Shown in pieces: positions 25,239 to 33,838 of a DNA stretch of 64,000 bases (the first letter of the stretch is position 1; each line of letters begins with the position of its first letter). Source of the DNA: Cytobacillus firmus (GTDB lineage: Bacteria; Bacillota; Bacilli; Bacillales; Cytobacillaceae); the NCBI RefSeq assembly GCF_023612095.1, contig NZ_CP086235.1, positions 269,001 to 333,000 of the forward strand. Direction: 5' to 3'. The translations under genes and the position numbers were made by a program. Under the pieces are notes generated by a model. It was not told where the DNA came from. It ran no database searches and saw only the letters and a list, made by a program, of their open reading frames with translations.

Positions 25239-26462
25239 ATGAAAAGTAAATCATTCCGCTTCCTCTGGGTAGGTCAATTATTTGCTAATCTAGGTGATGT
25301 TTTTTATATAGTTGGTTTGATCTCTATCTTATATTCGGTTACAGAATCTTCAATGTATTTGGTGCTGTTACCTTTTCTTAATATGTTAGGAAGATTTATA
25401 AGTGGAGCAATTTCACCTTTGCTGTTTAAAAAATTTAGATTGAAATCCCTCCTTGTAAGTTCACAGTTGAGTAAAACCGCCGTACTGCTAACACTATCAT
25501 TTTGGGTTAGTCTATACTCGATTTCGGGCATTTGGCTTATTATGATTTGTATCTTTATGATTGCCTTTTCCGATGGATGGGCACTTCCTGCAACAGATGC
25601 TTTCCTGCCTAGATTAGTCGAACAAGATGAATTAATGAAGGCAAATAGTTTTGTTTCTGTATTAGCTGAGTCAATTCAATTAGGTGGATGGGCATTGGGA
25701 GGAGTCCTAGTTGCAATGATAGGTGGGAAATATGTAATTTGGCTAACCTTCTCATTGTATGTAATTTCAACTATATTGATGCAATTAGTTGAAGACAAAA
25801 CCTCAATTCACTCTAAAGGTGAAAACCTTAAAACATTGGATACTTTACTGGAAGGTTGGATTAAGATCTGGAAAAATCCTATACTTCGCAGTATCCATAT
25901 TATGATTTCTATAGAAGCTCTGGCCAATGTTGTTTGGATAGCTGCCATCCTTTACGTATTTGTTATTGAAATATTAAATGTTACTGAAGAATGGTGGGGA
26001 TATATAAACACTGCCTTTTTTATCGGCTTAATACTAGGCGGTTTGGTTTGTTCAAAGTTTTCATTTTTATTGGAAAAATCAATCAAAATCACCCTGCTAA
26101 CCACTTCTTTCGGTGTTTCCATTGTCACATTAATATTTGGATTGAATTATATGAATTGGATAGCATTAATACTAGTCTTCCTTAGTGGTTTCATCCATCA
26201 AATAAAAGGCATTACCATACACACTTATTTACAAAAAATAACTAAAACTGAAGATTTGCCAAAGATATATAGTGCTCAACATACATTGGTGTCCTTGGTA
26301 TTTGGTTTTTCCACTTTAATATTTGGAGGAATTACGGAGTACGTTAGTGTTCAATTATCATTTATAATAGCTGGTTTATTATTAGTAGGTTCCGGATTTT
26401 ATCTTGTAGCAGTTAGACAGCGGTTCACACTAAGTAATATTTTGAAAGGGGAAGAAGGTTAA
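25239..26462 (+). CDS. MFS efflux transporter, AT-rich (macrolide-efflux-like)
   Basis: A 407-residue protein with about 12 membrane segments; ATG after AAGGGG. It opens MKSKSFRFLWVGQLFANLGD, the pattern of the MefA-like/DHA3 group (FRxLWxGQxxSxxGD). The loop after segment 4 has DAFLPRLVEQDELMKANSF, a DHA3 hallmark. Many DHA3 members export macrolides or other lipophilic compounds, but the substrate here is unknown. Codon use is much richer in A and T than in the neighbours, suggesting horizontal acquisition together with the gene at 24585. Confidence 0.85.
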   Translation: MKSKSFRFLWVGQLFANLGDVFYIVGLISILYSVTESSMYLVLLPFLNMLGRFISGAISPLLFKKFRLKSLLVSSQLSKTAVLLTLSFWVSLYSISGIWLIMICIFMIAFSDGWALPATDAFLPRLVEQDELMKANSFVSVLAESIQLGGWALGGVLVAMIGGKYVIWLTFSLYVISTILMQLVEDKTSIHSKGENLKTLDTLLEGWIKIWKNPILRSIHIMISIEALANVVWIAAILYVFVIEILNVTEEWWGYINTAFFIGLILGGLVCSKFSFLLEKSIKITLLTTSFGVSIVTLIFGLNYMNWIALILVFLSGFIHQIKGITIHTYLQKITKTEDLPKIYSAQHTLVSLVFGFSTLIFGGITEYVSVQLSFIIAGLLLVGSGFYLVAVRQRFTLSNILKGEEG

Positions 26463-26466
26463 TACT

Positions 26467-26496
26467 AAAGGCTGCATCATATGTGCAGCCTTTTAC
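26467..26496 (+). terminator. Terminator of the MFS efflux gene
   Basis: Stem AAGGCTGCA / TGCAGCCTT followed by TTACT. Confidence 0.85.
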
Positions 26497-26599
26497 TATA
26501 ACAAAATGGTTCTTGATGGTACCAAAAAACACTTGTTTTGTGAAGGATTTCACTTAATCTATAGGGTACTTTACTTAAATAAGAAACCTTCAAAAACAG

Positions 26600-26632
26600 A
26601 GAAAACCCGCTAATATGCGAGTTTTCTTTTTC
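26600..26632 (+). terminator. Second terminator-like hairpin, 26.6 kb
   Basis: Stem AGAAAACCCGC / GCGAGTTTTCT (one wobble or mismatch) and a T run. No gene lies between it and the previous terminator, so it may insulate malL from upstream transcription. Confidence 0.65.
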
Positions 26633-26671
26633 TATAAATCCTAATTTAATTAGGGTATTGAAAAATTGAAT

Positions 26672-26754
26672 TGTAAGCGTTACACTTACTGTAGTAGTAT
26701 GCACATGCTTTAAGCAGGCAGCTTTTTTTATGCCGCTTAATGCAAACGTTTGCG
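26672..26754 (+). promoter_or_regulatory. Two LacI/CcpA-type palindromes upstream of malL
   Basis: TGTAAGCGTTACA at 26672-26684 and TGCAAACGTTTGCG at 26741-26754 both have the central CG and flanking symmetry of LacI-family operators or cre sites. Between them, TTAAGCAGGCA and TGCCGCTTAA form a third inverted repeat around a T run (26710-26740). This fits sugar-responsive or catabolite control of malL. No regulator gene is adjacent. Confidence 0.55.
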
Positions 26755-26806
26755 CATCGGAATTGCAATTATAGAAAAGAAATTTATATATAATGAGGGT
26801 GTTAAC

Positions 26807-28468
26807 ATGAAAAAGGTATGGTGGAAAGAAGCAGTTGGATATCAAATTTATCCCCGCAGTTTCCAGGATTCAAACGGAGATGGAATTGGCGATCTTCAGG
26901 GAATTATTCAGCGGCTGGATTATATTAAAGGGTTAGGCATTGATGTCATCTGGATTTGCCCAATGTACAAATCCCCTAATGATGATAATGGATACGATAT
27001 TTCAGACTACCAGGATATCATGGAGGATTTCGGTTCGATGGAGGATTTCAATCAGCTGATGGATGAGGTCCATAAGCGCGATATGAAGCTGATTCTGGAT
27101 CTTGTGCTGAACCATACAAGTGATGAGCACCCTTGGTTTATTGAGTCCCGTGAGTCCAAAGAGAACCCGAAAAGAGACTGGTATATTTGGAGAGACGGAA
27201 AGAATGGCAAGGAGCCAAATAACTGGGAAAGTATTTTCGGCGGATCGGCATGGGAATACGATGAGAAGACGGAGCAGTACTACCTGCATGTTTTTTCCAC
27301 CAAGCAGCCTGATTTGAACTGGGAAAATAAAGAGGTCCGCGAGGCATTATATGATACGGTGAACTGGTGGCTGGATAAGGGAATCGACGGCTTCCGGATT
27401 GACGCCATCAGCCATATCAAAAAGCGTGCCGGCCTGCCTGATATGCCGAACCCGAAGAAGAAAAAGTATGTTTCTTCCTTCGATATGCATATGAACCAGG
27501 AAGGCATTCACGAGTACTTAAAGGAATTTAAAGACCGCACCTATGCGAACTACGATGTGATGACAGTCGGCGAAGCAAACGGTGTTACCGTGGATGAAGC
27601 TGACCTTTGGGTCGGTGAAGAGCAGGGAAAAATGGATATGATTTTCCAATTTGAGCACCTTGGCCTTTGGGACGCGGAAACAAACCCCGAGGTGGATATT
27701 GTCGAGCTGAAAAAGGTTCTGACCCGCTGGCAGAAAGGTCTGGAAGCGGACGGATGGAACGCGTTATTCATCGAGAACCATGATAAGCCGCGTGTCGTTT
27801 CCACATGGGGAAATGATGAAGAATACTGGCATCAAAGCGCAACAGCTATGGGTGCTATGTACTTCCTGATGCAGGGTACGCCATTCATTTATCAGGGACA
27901 GGAAATCGGCATGACTAATGTCCAGTTCCCTTCCATTGATGATTATGATGACGTTGCGGTAAAGAACCTGTACCGGCTGAAGAAAGAGGAAGGCATGTCC
28001 CATCAGGACATTATGGACATTATCTGGGCTTCTTCCCGCGATAACAGCCGTACGCCAATGCAGTGGTCCACTAAAGATAACGCAGGATTCACAACAGGTC
28101 AGCCATGGATGAAGCTCAATCCGAACTTTAAGAACATCAATGTGGAGGTCCAATCGCTGGACGGCGACTCTATCCTTTCTTTCTATAAAAAAATGATTCG
28201 ATTGAAGAAGGATAATGAGGTCTTCACCTATGGCCAATACGATCTGCTTCTTGAAGATGACCAGCAAATTTATGCCTATACCCGTACATCTGATGATGAC
28301 AAGGTAGTCGTGATTACAAACCTTTCAACAGAGGAAGCATCTTTTGAAACAGATGATAAGCTTTCTTATGAGCAGCTTTTATTGAATAACTATCCGGTTG
28401 AAAAACATGGTGATATGGATTCATTTACACTTAAGCCTTATGAAGCCCGTGTGTACCGATTGAAATAA
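26807..28468 (+). CDS. malL: GH13 alpha-glucosidase (oligo-1,6-glucosidase type)
   Basis: A 553-residue cytoplasmic glycosidase; the ATG at 26807 follows GAGGGTG. An upstream in-frame ATG at 26750 falls inside the operator palindrome and is not used. The GH13 catalytic residues are D199 (GFRIDA), E256 (TVGEANG) and D326 (ENHDKPR), with DLVLNHTSDEHPWF for region I. Length and motifs match Bacillus oligo-1,6-glucosidase/MalL, which hydrolyse isomaltose, maltose or sucrose-type oligosaccharides. No transporter is next to it. Confidence 0.93.
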   Translation: MKKVWWKEAVGYQIYPRSFQDSNGDGIGDLQGIIQRLDYIKGLGIDVIWICPMYKSPNDDNGYDISDYQDIMEDFGSMEDFNQLMDEVHKRDMKLILDLVLNHTSDEHPWFIESRESKENPKRDWYIWRDGKNGKEPNNWESIFGGSAWEYDEKTEQYYLHVFSTKQPDLNWENKEVREALYDTVNWWLDKGIDGFRIDAISHIKKRAGLPDMPNPKKKKYVSSFDMHMNQEGIHEYLKEFKDRTYANYDVMTVGEANGVTVDEADLWVGEEQGKMDMIFQFEHLGLWDAETNPEVDIVELKKVLTRWQKGLEADGWNALFIENHDKPRVVSTWGNDEEYWHQSATAMGAMYFLMQGTPFIYQGQEIGMTNVQFPSIDDYDDVAVKNLYRLKKEEGMSHQDIMDIIWASSRDNSRTPMQWSTKDNAGFTTGQPWMKLNPNFKNINVEVQSLDGDSILSFYKKMIRLKKDNEVFTYGQYDLLLEDDQQIYAYTRTSDDDKVVVITNLSTEEASFETDDKLSYEQLLLNNYPVEKHGDMDSFTLKPYEARVYRLK

Positions 28469-28476
28469 TTTCTTTT

Positions 28477-28514
28477 AGCAGGATTCTCTTTTGGGGGATC
28501 CTGCTATTCTTTTG
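28477..28514 (+). terminator. Terminator of malL
   Basis: Stem AGCAGGAT / ATCCTGCT around TCTCTTTTGGGGG, followed by ATTCTTTT. Confidence 0.8.
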
Positions 28515-28580
28515 CCTGCACCTTTTTGAAACCGGCCAAAAATGCTAAAATGAGGAAAATAACCAATGGAGGCGCAGGCA

Positions 28581-29057
28581 ATGGCAAAGGGTAAAACAAA
28601 TGCGATGCGTATGCTCGATGCTCAAAAGGTCGTGTATGAACTGATTACTTATGAGAGCCAGGACGGGAAGATTGATGGTGTTTCGGTTGCAGAGAAAATC
28701 GGCAAAAATCCTGAAGCCGTTTATAAAACTTTAGTTGCTCAAGGCGTGAGCAAGCAGATCTTCGTGTTCATCATACCCGTGGCAGAAGAGCTCGACCTGA
28801 AAAAAGCCGCAAAAGCTGCCGGCGAAAAGAAAGTGGAAATGATCCCGGTCAAAGATATCCAGAAGCTCACCGGCTACATCCGCGGAGGCTGCTCCCCGGT
28901 CGGAATGAAAAAGCTGTTTCCTTCTTTCATCGACAGAAAGGCAGAAGAACTGGATCTGATCATAGTCAGCGGCGGCAAAATCGGCATGCAGATGGAGCTC
29001 AAGGTGGATGACCTGCAGAAGGCCATTGGGGCTGAACTGGCGGATTTAATCAAATAA
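28581..29057 (+). CDS. ybaK: YbaK/EbsC-type Cys-tRNA(Pro) deacylase
   Basis: The ATG at 28581 lies eight bases after GGAGG; an ATG 15 bases upstream would have no site. The 158-residue protein belongs to the YbaK/aminoacyl-tRNA editing domain: KTLVAQGVSKQIFVFIIPV, then DLKKAAKAAGEKKVEMIP, and the conserved GYIRGGCSPVGMKK. Such proteins hydrolyse Cys-tRNA(Pro) in trans, correcting errors of prolyl-tRNA synthetase. The stop codon abuts the AAGGCT-type dispersed repeat. Confidence 0.9.
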   Translation: MAKGKTNAMRMLDAQKVVYELITYESQDGKIDGVSVAEKIGKNPEAVYKTLVAQGVSKQIFVFIIPVAEELDLKKAAKAAGEKKVEMIPVKDIQKLTGYIRGGCSPVGMKKLFPSFIDRKAEELDLIIVSGGKIGMQMELKVDDLQKAIGAELADLIK

Positions 29058-29170
29058 AAGGCTGTTTACGCAAGGTCAAGTAGTTCGGATAACGTGGAGA
29101 AAACTTAAATTCGCAGTCCAAATAACATACATTTTCGTAGTATAAATAGTGAATTAACAATACAATTAGC

Positions 29171-29203
29171 ACAGAAAAAAAGCTTGGGTAATCCCAAGCT
29201 TTC
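29171..29203 (-). terminator. Terminator inside the insertion
   Basis: Perfect ten-base stem AAAGCTTGGG / CCCAAGCTTT with loop TAAT (ATTA on the minus strand); the minus strand continues TTTTCTGTG. It follows the small membrane protein gene. Confidence 0.8.
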
Positions 29204-29288
29204 TGTTATGAATGTATGTTGCTGTGCTTATTCAGTTAAAGCTCACGGTTAGCGAAAGAAAGCCTTTATTCATCTTTATAATCCCATT

Positions 29289-29456
29289 TTAAAATTTTCT
29301 AAATAAATTATAACCGAGGAGTATTATAACTATTACCATAACCGTCCACATAATGAAGCGACCCCATTGTTCATCCCATATAAAGTAATAGGTAAATATT
29401 AAAGTACCAATAATACTTATAATTTGAAGTATTACATAGAAACTCCTTTTACCCAA
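29289..29456 (-). CDS. Small membrane protein (55 residues) inside the insertion
   Basis: TTG start six bases after AAGGAGAGG. The protein opens MGKRSFYVILQIISIIGTLI and has two hydrophobic segments separated by IWDEQWGR, ending LLGYNLFRKF. The pattern suggests a helical hairpin with both ends in the cytoplasm. I do not recognise a family; membrane proteins this small can be toxins, regulators of transporters or bacteriocin-immunity-like proteins, but nothing here decides. It has its own terminator at 29171. Confidence 0.6.
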   Translation of the reverse strand: MGKRSFYVILQIISIIGTLIFTYYFIWDEQWGRFIMWTVMVIVIILLGYNLFRKF

Positions 29457-29701
29457 AGTTATCCTCTCCTTCTTGTTTATTGTAACATTTTTGAATGTTT
29501 ATATATTTCTATCCTGCATCGGTAGTTGAAGAGCTAAATCCCCACAAAAAACTGAACTACTTATCGCAAGGTTTGTTGCTTTTTATGACGCGTAGCGTCG
29601 AGGAGGCTCACCGCCTGCCCCACGGTTCGCTGAGCATCCTGGAGCGGAAATCAACGGACCACATTGACAGGTGAATAACAACAATTTATACGAATAAAAG
29701 C

Positions 29702-29738
29702 AAGAGTGCTGAATCACCCTGATTCAGCACTCTTTTTT
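29702..29738 (+). terminator. Strong terminator before the double P-loop ATPase gene
   Basis: Fifteen-base perfect stem AAGAGTGCTGAATCA / TGATTCAGCACTCTT with loop CCC and a following T run. Confidence 0.9.
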
Positions 29739-29810
29739 CATAGGCTTTCACCCATCCCGCTCCCTTTGCATACTGTAAGGTGAAAATGCATTTCGAAAGG
29801 AAGTGTAGGA

Positions 29811-30908
29811 GTGGCTGGGAAAATATTAAAATACTTCGCCGGCGGGAATACAGCCCGGGGATTCCACAATTTATTCGACTCAAACCTGGCAGGGCTTGAC
29901 CGCCTATATATTTTAAAAGGCGGACCGGGAACAGGCAAATCATCCCTGATGAAAGCAATCGGGGCAGACCTGTCCGAAAAAGGCTATGACCTGGAATACA
30001 TTTATTGCTCATCTGACAGTCAATCGCTCGATGGCGTCATCATTCCTTCTTTAAAAGCAGGCATTGTCGATGGAACAGCCCCGCATGTGATCGAACCGAA
30101 AGCACCCGGCGCGGTCGAAGAATATATCAATCTTGGCGAAGCCTGGGATTCAAGGGCACTGGCTGCATGTAAAGAAGAGATTACCGTACTGTCGGGCCAA
30201 ATCAGCAATTCCTTTGCAACAGCCTATGACACGTTTGCCGAAGCACTGAGGATTCATGATGAGTGGGAAAAAATCTATATAGAAAATATGAATTTTCAGA
30301 AGGCGGATGAACTGACGAAAAAGCTGATTGCGACCTTCTATGCAAATACGAAATTAAATAAGACTCCAACTGTGAAGCATCGTTATTTAGGGGCAGCCAC
30401 TCCGATTGGAGCGGTGGATTTTGTGCCGAATCTTACGGAGGATATTCAAAAAAGATACTTCATAAAAGGGCGTCCGGGTTCCGGCAAGTCCACCATGCTG
30501 AAGAAGCTGGCAAAAGAAGCTGAAAGCCGGGGATTTGATATTGAAATCTATCATTGCGGTTTTGATCCGCACAGCCTGGATATGATCATTGTGCGTGAAC
30601 TGGGCCTCGCTATCTTTGACAGCACGGCTCCGCATGAATATTTTCCGAATCGGGATGGTGATGAAATCGTCGATATGTATGAAATAACGATCAACTCAGG
30701 CACAGATGAAATTTACGCTGAACAGCTAAAGGATATCAGCACCCGTTATAAAAATAAAATGACAGAAGCCATCTCTTATCTGGCACGGGCAAAAACCCAG
30801 CGCGACACACTGGAAAAAATCTATGTAAATGCTATGGACTTTTCAGTGGTGGACCGGATCAAAGAGCAGATCCGCTCAGAATTGCTGCTGATTGCAGAAA
30901 AAGTTTAA
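29811..30908 (+). CDS. Double P-loop ATPase, PRK06851-like
   Basis: GTG start nine bases after AAGGAA; 365 residues. Two Walker A motifs are visible, GGPGTGKSS near residue 37 and GRPGSGKST near 217. Each is followed by similar sequence (KGYDLEYIYCSSDSQSLDGV against RGFDIEIYHCGFDPHSLDMI; IVDGTAPH against IFDSTAPHE), so the protein is an internal duplication. The family is widespread in spore-formers, with no established role. The Gly/Pro-rich gene follows 19 bp later and is probably co-transcribed. Confidence 0.8.
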   Translation: MAGKILKYFAGGNTARGFHNLFDSNLAGLDRLYILKGGPGTGKSSLMKAIGADLSEKGYDLEYIYCSSDSQSLDGVIIPSLKAGIVDGTAPHVIEPKAPGAVEEYINLGEAWDSRALAACKEEITVLSGQISNSFATAYDTFAEALRIHDEWEKIYIENMNFQKADELTKKLIATFYANTKLNKTPTVKHRYLGAATPIGAVDFVPNLTEDIQKRYFIKGRPGSGKSTMLKKLAKEAESRGFDIEIYHCGFDPHSLDMIIVRELGLAIFDSTAPHEYFPNRDGDEIVDMYEITINSGTDEIYAEQLKDISTRYKNKMTEAISYLARAKTQRDTLEKIYVNAMDFSVVDRIKEQIRSELLLIAEKV

Positions 30909-30927
30909 TCACGAAAGGAGTATCAAA

Positions 30928-31449
30928 ATGGATTATATGAACTATCCGTTTTATCCCTATATGTATGAGCAAAATGAACATGGACGCATTTTTCCGGGCG
31001 GAGGATCAGGAGGAGGCTTCAGCATCCCTGGTTTTCCAGGCGGAGGATCAGGAGGAGGCTTCGGCATCCCGGGATTCCCGCCGGGTGGAGGGTTCGGACC
31101 ACCAGGACCGCCACCAGGTGGACCGGGCGGCGGATTTGGACCTCCGGGACCACCACCGGGACCTCCAGGTGGTGGAGGAGGCCCTGGAGGACAGGATGGA
31201 CCACCATCAGCTCCTCCGCCAAACTTTACACCTCAAATGCAGCAGGTTAGCACATTTGCTGTTGATCCTGGTGCCATAAGAGGCTGCTTATTCCGCAATA
31301 CCTTTGTATGGCTGCAAAACGGAAACAGCTTCTGGTTCTACCCAACCTTTGTCGGCAGAACCTCTGTTGCCGGCTGGCGCTGGAGAAACTGGCGCTGGAC
31401 GTATTACGGAACAGATTTGAGGAGAATTCGTTCCTTTCAATGCTTCTAA
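30928..31449 (+). CDS. Gly/Pro-rich protein with aromatic C-terminal domain (surface or spore type)
   Basis: The ATG at 30928 follows AAAGGAGTATCAAA. The 173-residue protein has a short aromatic head (MDYMNYPFYPYMYEQNEHGR), a low-complexity Gly/Pro region at residues 20-90 built from near-repeats such as FPGGGSGGGFGIPG and PPGPPPG, and a conserved-looking Cys/Trp-rich end (GCLFRNTFVWLQNGNSFWFY, GWRWRNWRW, SFQCF). Similar endings occur in Bacillus proteins of unknown function. There is no classical signal peptide, which would suit a spore or inner coat protein. The DNA carries a 42-bp direct repeat in the glycine region. Confidence 0.7.
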   Translation: MDYMNYPFYPYMYEQNEHGRIFPGGGSGGGFSIPGFPGGGSGGGFGIPGFPPGGGFGPPGPPPGGPGGGFGPPGPPPGPPGGGGGPGGQDGPPSAPPPNFTPQMQQVSTFAVDPGAIRGCLFRNTFVWLQNGNSFWFYPTFVGRTSVAGWRWRNWRWTYYGTDLRRIRSFQCF

Positions 31450-31454
31450 CATAC

Positions 31455-31490
31455 AAAAGAGGTATCCCGCATAAGGATACCTCTTTTCGT
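31455..31490. terminator. Bidirectional terminator, 31.4 kb
   Basis: Stem AAAAGAGGTATCC / GGATACCTCTTTT between convergent genes. Confidence 0.9.
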
Positions 31491-31493
31491 ATA

Positions 31494-32858
31494 TTAAAAA
31501 AGAAGATGTGCAGCCAGCACGATCACCGGCAATGTAATCAGCGTCCGCTGGATAAAGATAATAACAAGATCCCAGAAAGATACAGGTATCTTAGAGCCAA
31601 GCAGAAGTCCGCCCACCTCTGACATATAAATCAGCTGGGTAACAGATACTGCAGCGACAATAAAGCGGGTCATCTCACTTTCAATGCTTGCTCCGATCAC
31701 GGATGGCAGGAACATATCGGCGAAACCGACCACAAGTGTCTCAGAGGCGGCTCTTGCTTCCGGAACCTGCATTAATTCAAGCAATGGAATGAACGGCATT
31801 CCCAGATACGTGAAAACCGGCGTGTATTCGGCTACGATCAGAGCCAATGTTCCCAAAGCCATGACAATCGGAGCTACACCCATCCACATATCCAGAATAT
31901 TTTTAGCGCCATCCTGGAAGAAGGCTTTCAGGCTTTGATTGGTGCGTGCTTTATCTAACGCCTGCTTAAGCCCCCAGCTGAAAGGAGTATGTCCTTCAGG
32001 AATATTTTCATCAAGCTCCGCTTCCTGCCCGTTATAATACGTATCAGGTTTTTTTGCCAGAGGCCAAATCCTCGGGCTGATGATGGCGCAGATGAAACCT
32101 GCCGCGGTGATGGTCAGATAAAAAGGCACAAACATATGGCCAAGATTCACCTGTGAAATCACGACAAGGCTGAAGGTAATGGATACGACAGAAAACGTTG
32201 TGCCGATAATGGCTGCTTCCCTTTTCGTATAATAGCCTTCTTCATACTGCTTGCTGGTCAAAAGAACACCAATTGTGCCATCTCCAAGCCAGGAAGCTAC
32301 ACAGTCAATTGAAGACCTTCCAGGCAGCCTGAATACCGGACGCATGATTTTTGTTAAAAGCGATCCAAAGAATTCAAGCAATCCGAAATTCAATAGCAAA
32401 GGAAGGAAAAGCCCCGCAAATAAAAAGACCGAGAACAGGATCGGCAGGAGGTCATTTAAGAGAAGTCCTCCTGTGTTTTCGGACCAGATCTGTTCGGGCC
32501 CGATTTGAAATAGGGTGATAACGGCAAAAACAGCGCCTATGAATCTTGCTGCTGCCCAAATATAGGGAACATCAAATAAGTTTTTGAAAAATGGGCTATT
32601 TTCTATAAAAGCAGGCTTGGCGAATTTCGCCAGCAGAGTGCCCAAAAAAGTAATTACAATAATAAAGGCCATAATTTCCGGAAGGTAGTCTGTAAGCAGA
32701 TTTTGAATCCAGCCTGAAAAAATTGCTATAGGGATCGTAATATCCCCCTGGTATTTGATCGGAACCATGAATAAGCTGATTCCCATTAAAGACGGTATGA
32801 GAAATTTTATCAGATCGGAAGAAGAATGCTTCTTTCTGGATGCATCAATCAATATCAT
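31494..32858 (-). CDS. YjiH-family membrane protein (nucleoside-recognition/Gate domains)
   Basis: A 454-residue protein with about ten membrane segments. The Gate-domain signatures are present: FRLPGRSSIDCVASWLGDGT followed by TSKQYEEGYYTKREAAII, and later FADMFLPSVIGASIESEMTR. This is the YjiH pattern, a transporter-like family without a known substrate. The ATG at 32858 follows AAAAGGTG closely; a TTG two codons on is an alternative start. It is a single gene, with an AT-rich gap of about 170 bp to the divergent ABC operon. Confidence 0.85.
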   Translation of the reverse strand: MILIDASRKKHSSSDLIKFLIPSLMGISLFMVPIKYQGDITIPIAIFSGWIQNLLTDYLPEIMAFIIVITFLGTLLAKFAKPAFIENSPFFKNLFDVPYIWAAARFIGAVFAVITLFQIGPEQIWSENTGGLLLNDLLPILFSVFLFAGLFLPLLLNFGLLEFFGSLLTKIMRPVFRLPGRSSIDCVASWLGDGTIGVLLTSKQYEEGYYTKREAAIIGTTFSVVSITFSLVVISQVNLGHMFVPFYLTITAAGFICAIISPRIWPLAKKPDTYYNGQEAELDENIPEGHTPFSWGLKQALDKARTNQSLKAFFQDGAKNILDMWMGVAPIVMALGTLALIVAEYTPVFTYLGMPFIPLLELMQVPEARAASETLVVGFADMFLPSVIGASIESEMTRFIVAAVSVTQLIYMSEVGGLLLGSKIPVSFWDLVIIFIQRTLITLPVIVLAAHLLF

Positions 32859-33031
32859 TCACCTTTTTCTTATATTTATAAACCACATGTTATTTTAATT
32901 CATTACCCCTAAAAAGCCAACCCTTTCTCTTAAATTCCACCGTTTACCTTCTTTTTAAACTTCTTATTTATTGTCTCCCATATTATGTTAAAATATGAAA
33001 TAATCAAAAAAATCAAAAAGCGGGTGTAGGG

Positions 33032-33835
33032 ATGTTCAGGTTTCGGTTATATTGGACCTTCACGAAGAAGGCCTTTCTTCGCTCGGCCGTTTATCGGTTT
33101 GATGTATGGTCACGGCTCGGCTCAAACCTCATTTTTCTGCTGATGTGGGGCTCGATCTGGACAGCATTATATGCCGGCAGGGAAGAGGCTGGCGGCGTCA
33201 GCTTTGAGTCCATGCTGACATATATTGTGGTCAGTCAGTTTTTAACGGGAGTTAATGGGGCAGGCACCCCGCTATGGGAAATCCAGGAGAAGGTTCGTAC
33301 CGGCGATATTTCCTTGGAATTAATGAGGCCGTTTGATGTGCCGCTCCGCTACCTTTTTGCCGACTTTGGCAGTGTAGCCTTTTACATACTGACAGCGCTG
33401 CTCCCTTTATATACCGTCATGTTCATTTTTATGGATTTGACATTGCCTTCAGGATGGGAGACCTGGGCGTTGTTTATCGTATCCGCTTTTATAGGATTCC
33501 TGATCCGTTATTGCATTGAAATGTCCTTCGGGCTGCTTTCCTTTTTCCTCGTTGAAACGGGAGGAATTGTCGATGTCTTTTACTTCGCCATGTCCCTTCT
33601 GTCCGGTTCCGTCATCCCGCTGTGGTTTTTCCCGGGCTGGCTGGAAACGATGGCGCTTTACCTGCCGTTTCAGGGGATCTATTACATACCAAATGCCATT
33701 TTTATAGGCAAAATCTCTGGTACGGAGATTCTGCTTTCCCTGGGTGTCCAATTATTCTGGGCTGCAGCCAGTTATCTGCTGTTACGGTTTGTCTGGAATC
33801 GAGCATCCCAAAAAGTGGTGGTACAGGGGGGATAA
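33032..33835 (+). CDS. ABC-2 type transporter permease (DUF990 family), subunit 1
   Basis: A 267-residue membrane protein with about six segments. It begins MFRFRLYWTFTKKAFLRSAV, and the first cytoplasmic stretch includes EIQEKVRTGDISLELMRPFD, the signature of the DUF990/ABC-2 permeases that work in pairs with a DrrA-like ATPase. It is the first gene of a three-gene operon; the second permease starts 3 bp after its stop. The substrate is unknown. Confidence 0.87.
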   Translation: MFRFRLYWTFTKKAFLRSAVYRFDVWSRLGSNLIFLLMWGSIWTALYAGREEAGGVSFESMLTYIVVSQFLTGVNGAGTPLWEIQEKVRTGDISLELMRPFDVPLRYLFADFGSVAFYILTALLPLYTVMFIFMDLTLPSGWETWALFIVSAFIGFLIRYCIEMSFGLLSFFLVETGGIVDVFYFAMSLLSGSVIPLWFFPGWLETMALYLPFQGIYYIPNAIFIGKISGTEILLSLGVQLFWAAASYLLLRFVWNRASQKVVVQGG

Positions 33836-33838
33836 AGT

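Larger units (their letters stand above)
29077..29564. mobile_element. 488-bp insertion with 8-bp target duplication and short terminal repeats
   Basis: The segment is bounded on both sides by CGCAAGGT (29069-29076 and 29565-29572) and splits a repeat that is continuous at 55948. Its ends are inverted repeats: AAGTAGTTCGG on the left, AAGTAGTTCAG read inward from the right. It has no transposase but contains a complete small minus-strand gene with binding site and terminator. It looks like a non-autonomous element carrying a passenger gene. Confidence 0.65.
29058..29690. repeat. AAGGCT-type dispersed repeat, copy 1, split by an insertion
   Basis: The left fragment (AAGGCTGTTTACGCAAGGT) starts right after the ybaK stop. 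The right part from 29573 carries GCGTCGAGGAGGCTCACCGC then CGGTTCGCTGAGC and GGAGCGGAAATCAACGGAC, matching the intact copy at 55948. Relative to that copy it lacks roughly 80 bp of internal sequence and holds the 488-bp insertion at 29077-29564. The right terminal repeat is degenerate. Confidence 0.75.

Noticed and set aside
29077..29564. Complete insertion sequence
   Set aside because: The block is too short for a transposase and encodes only a 55-residue membrane protein, so it is at most a non-autonomous element.
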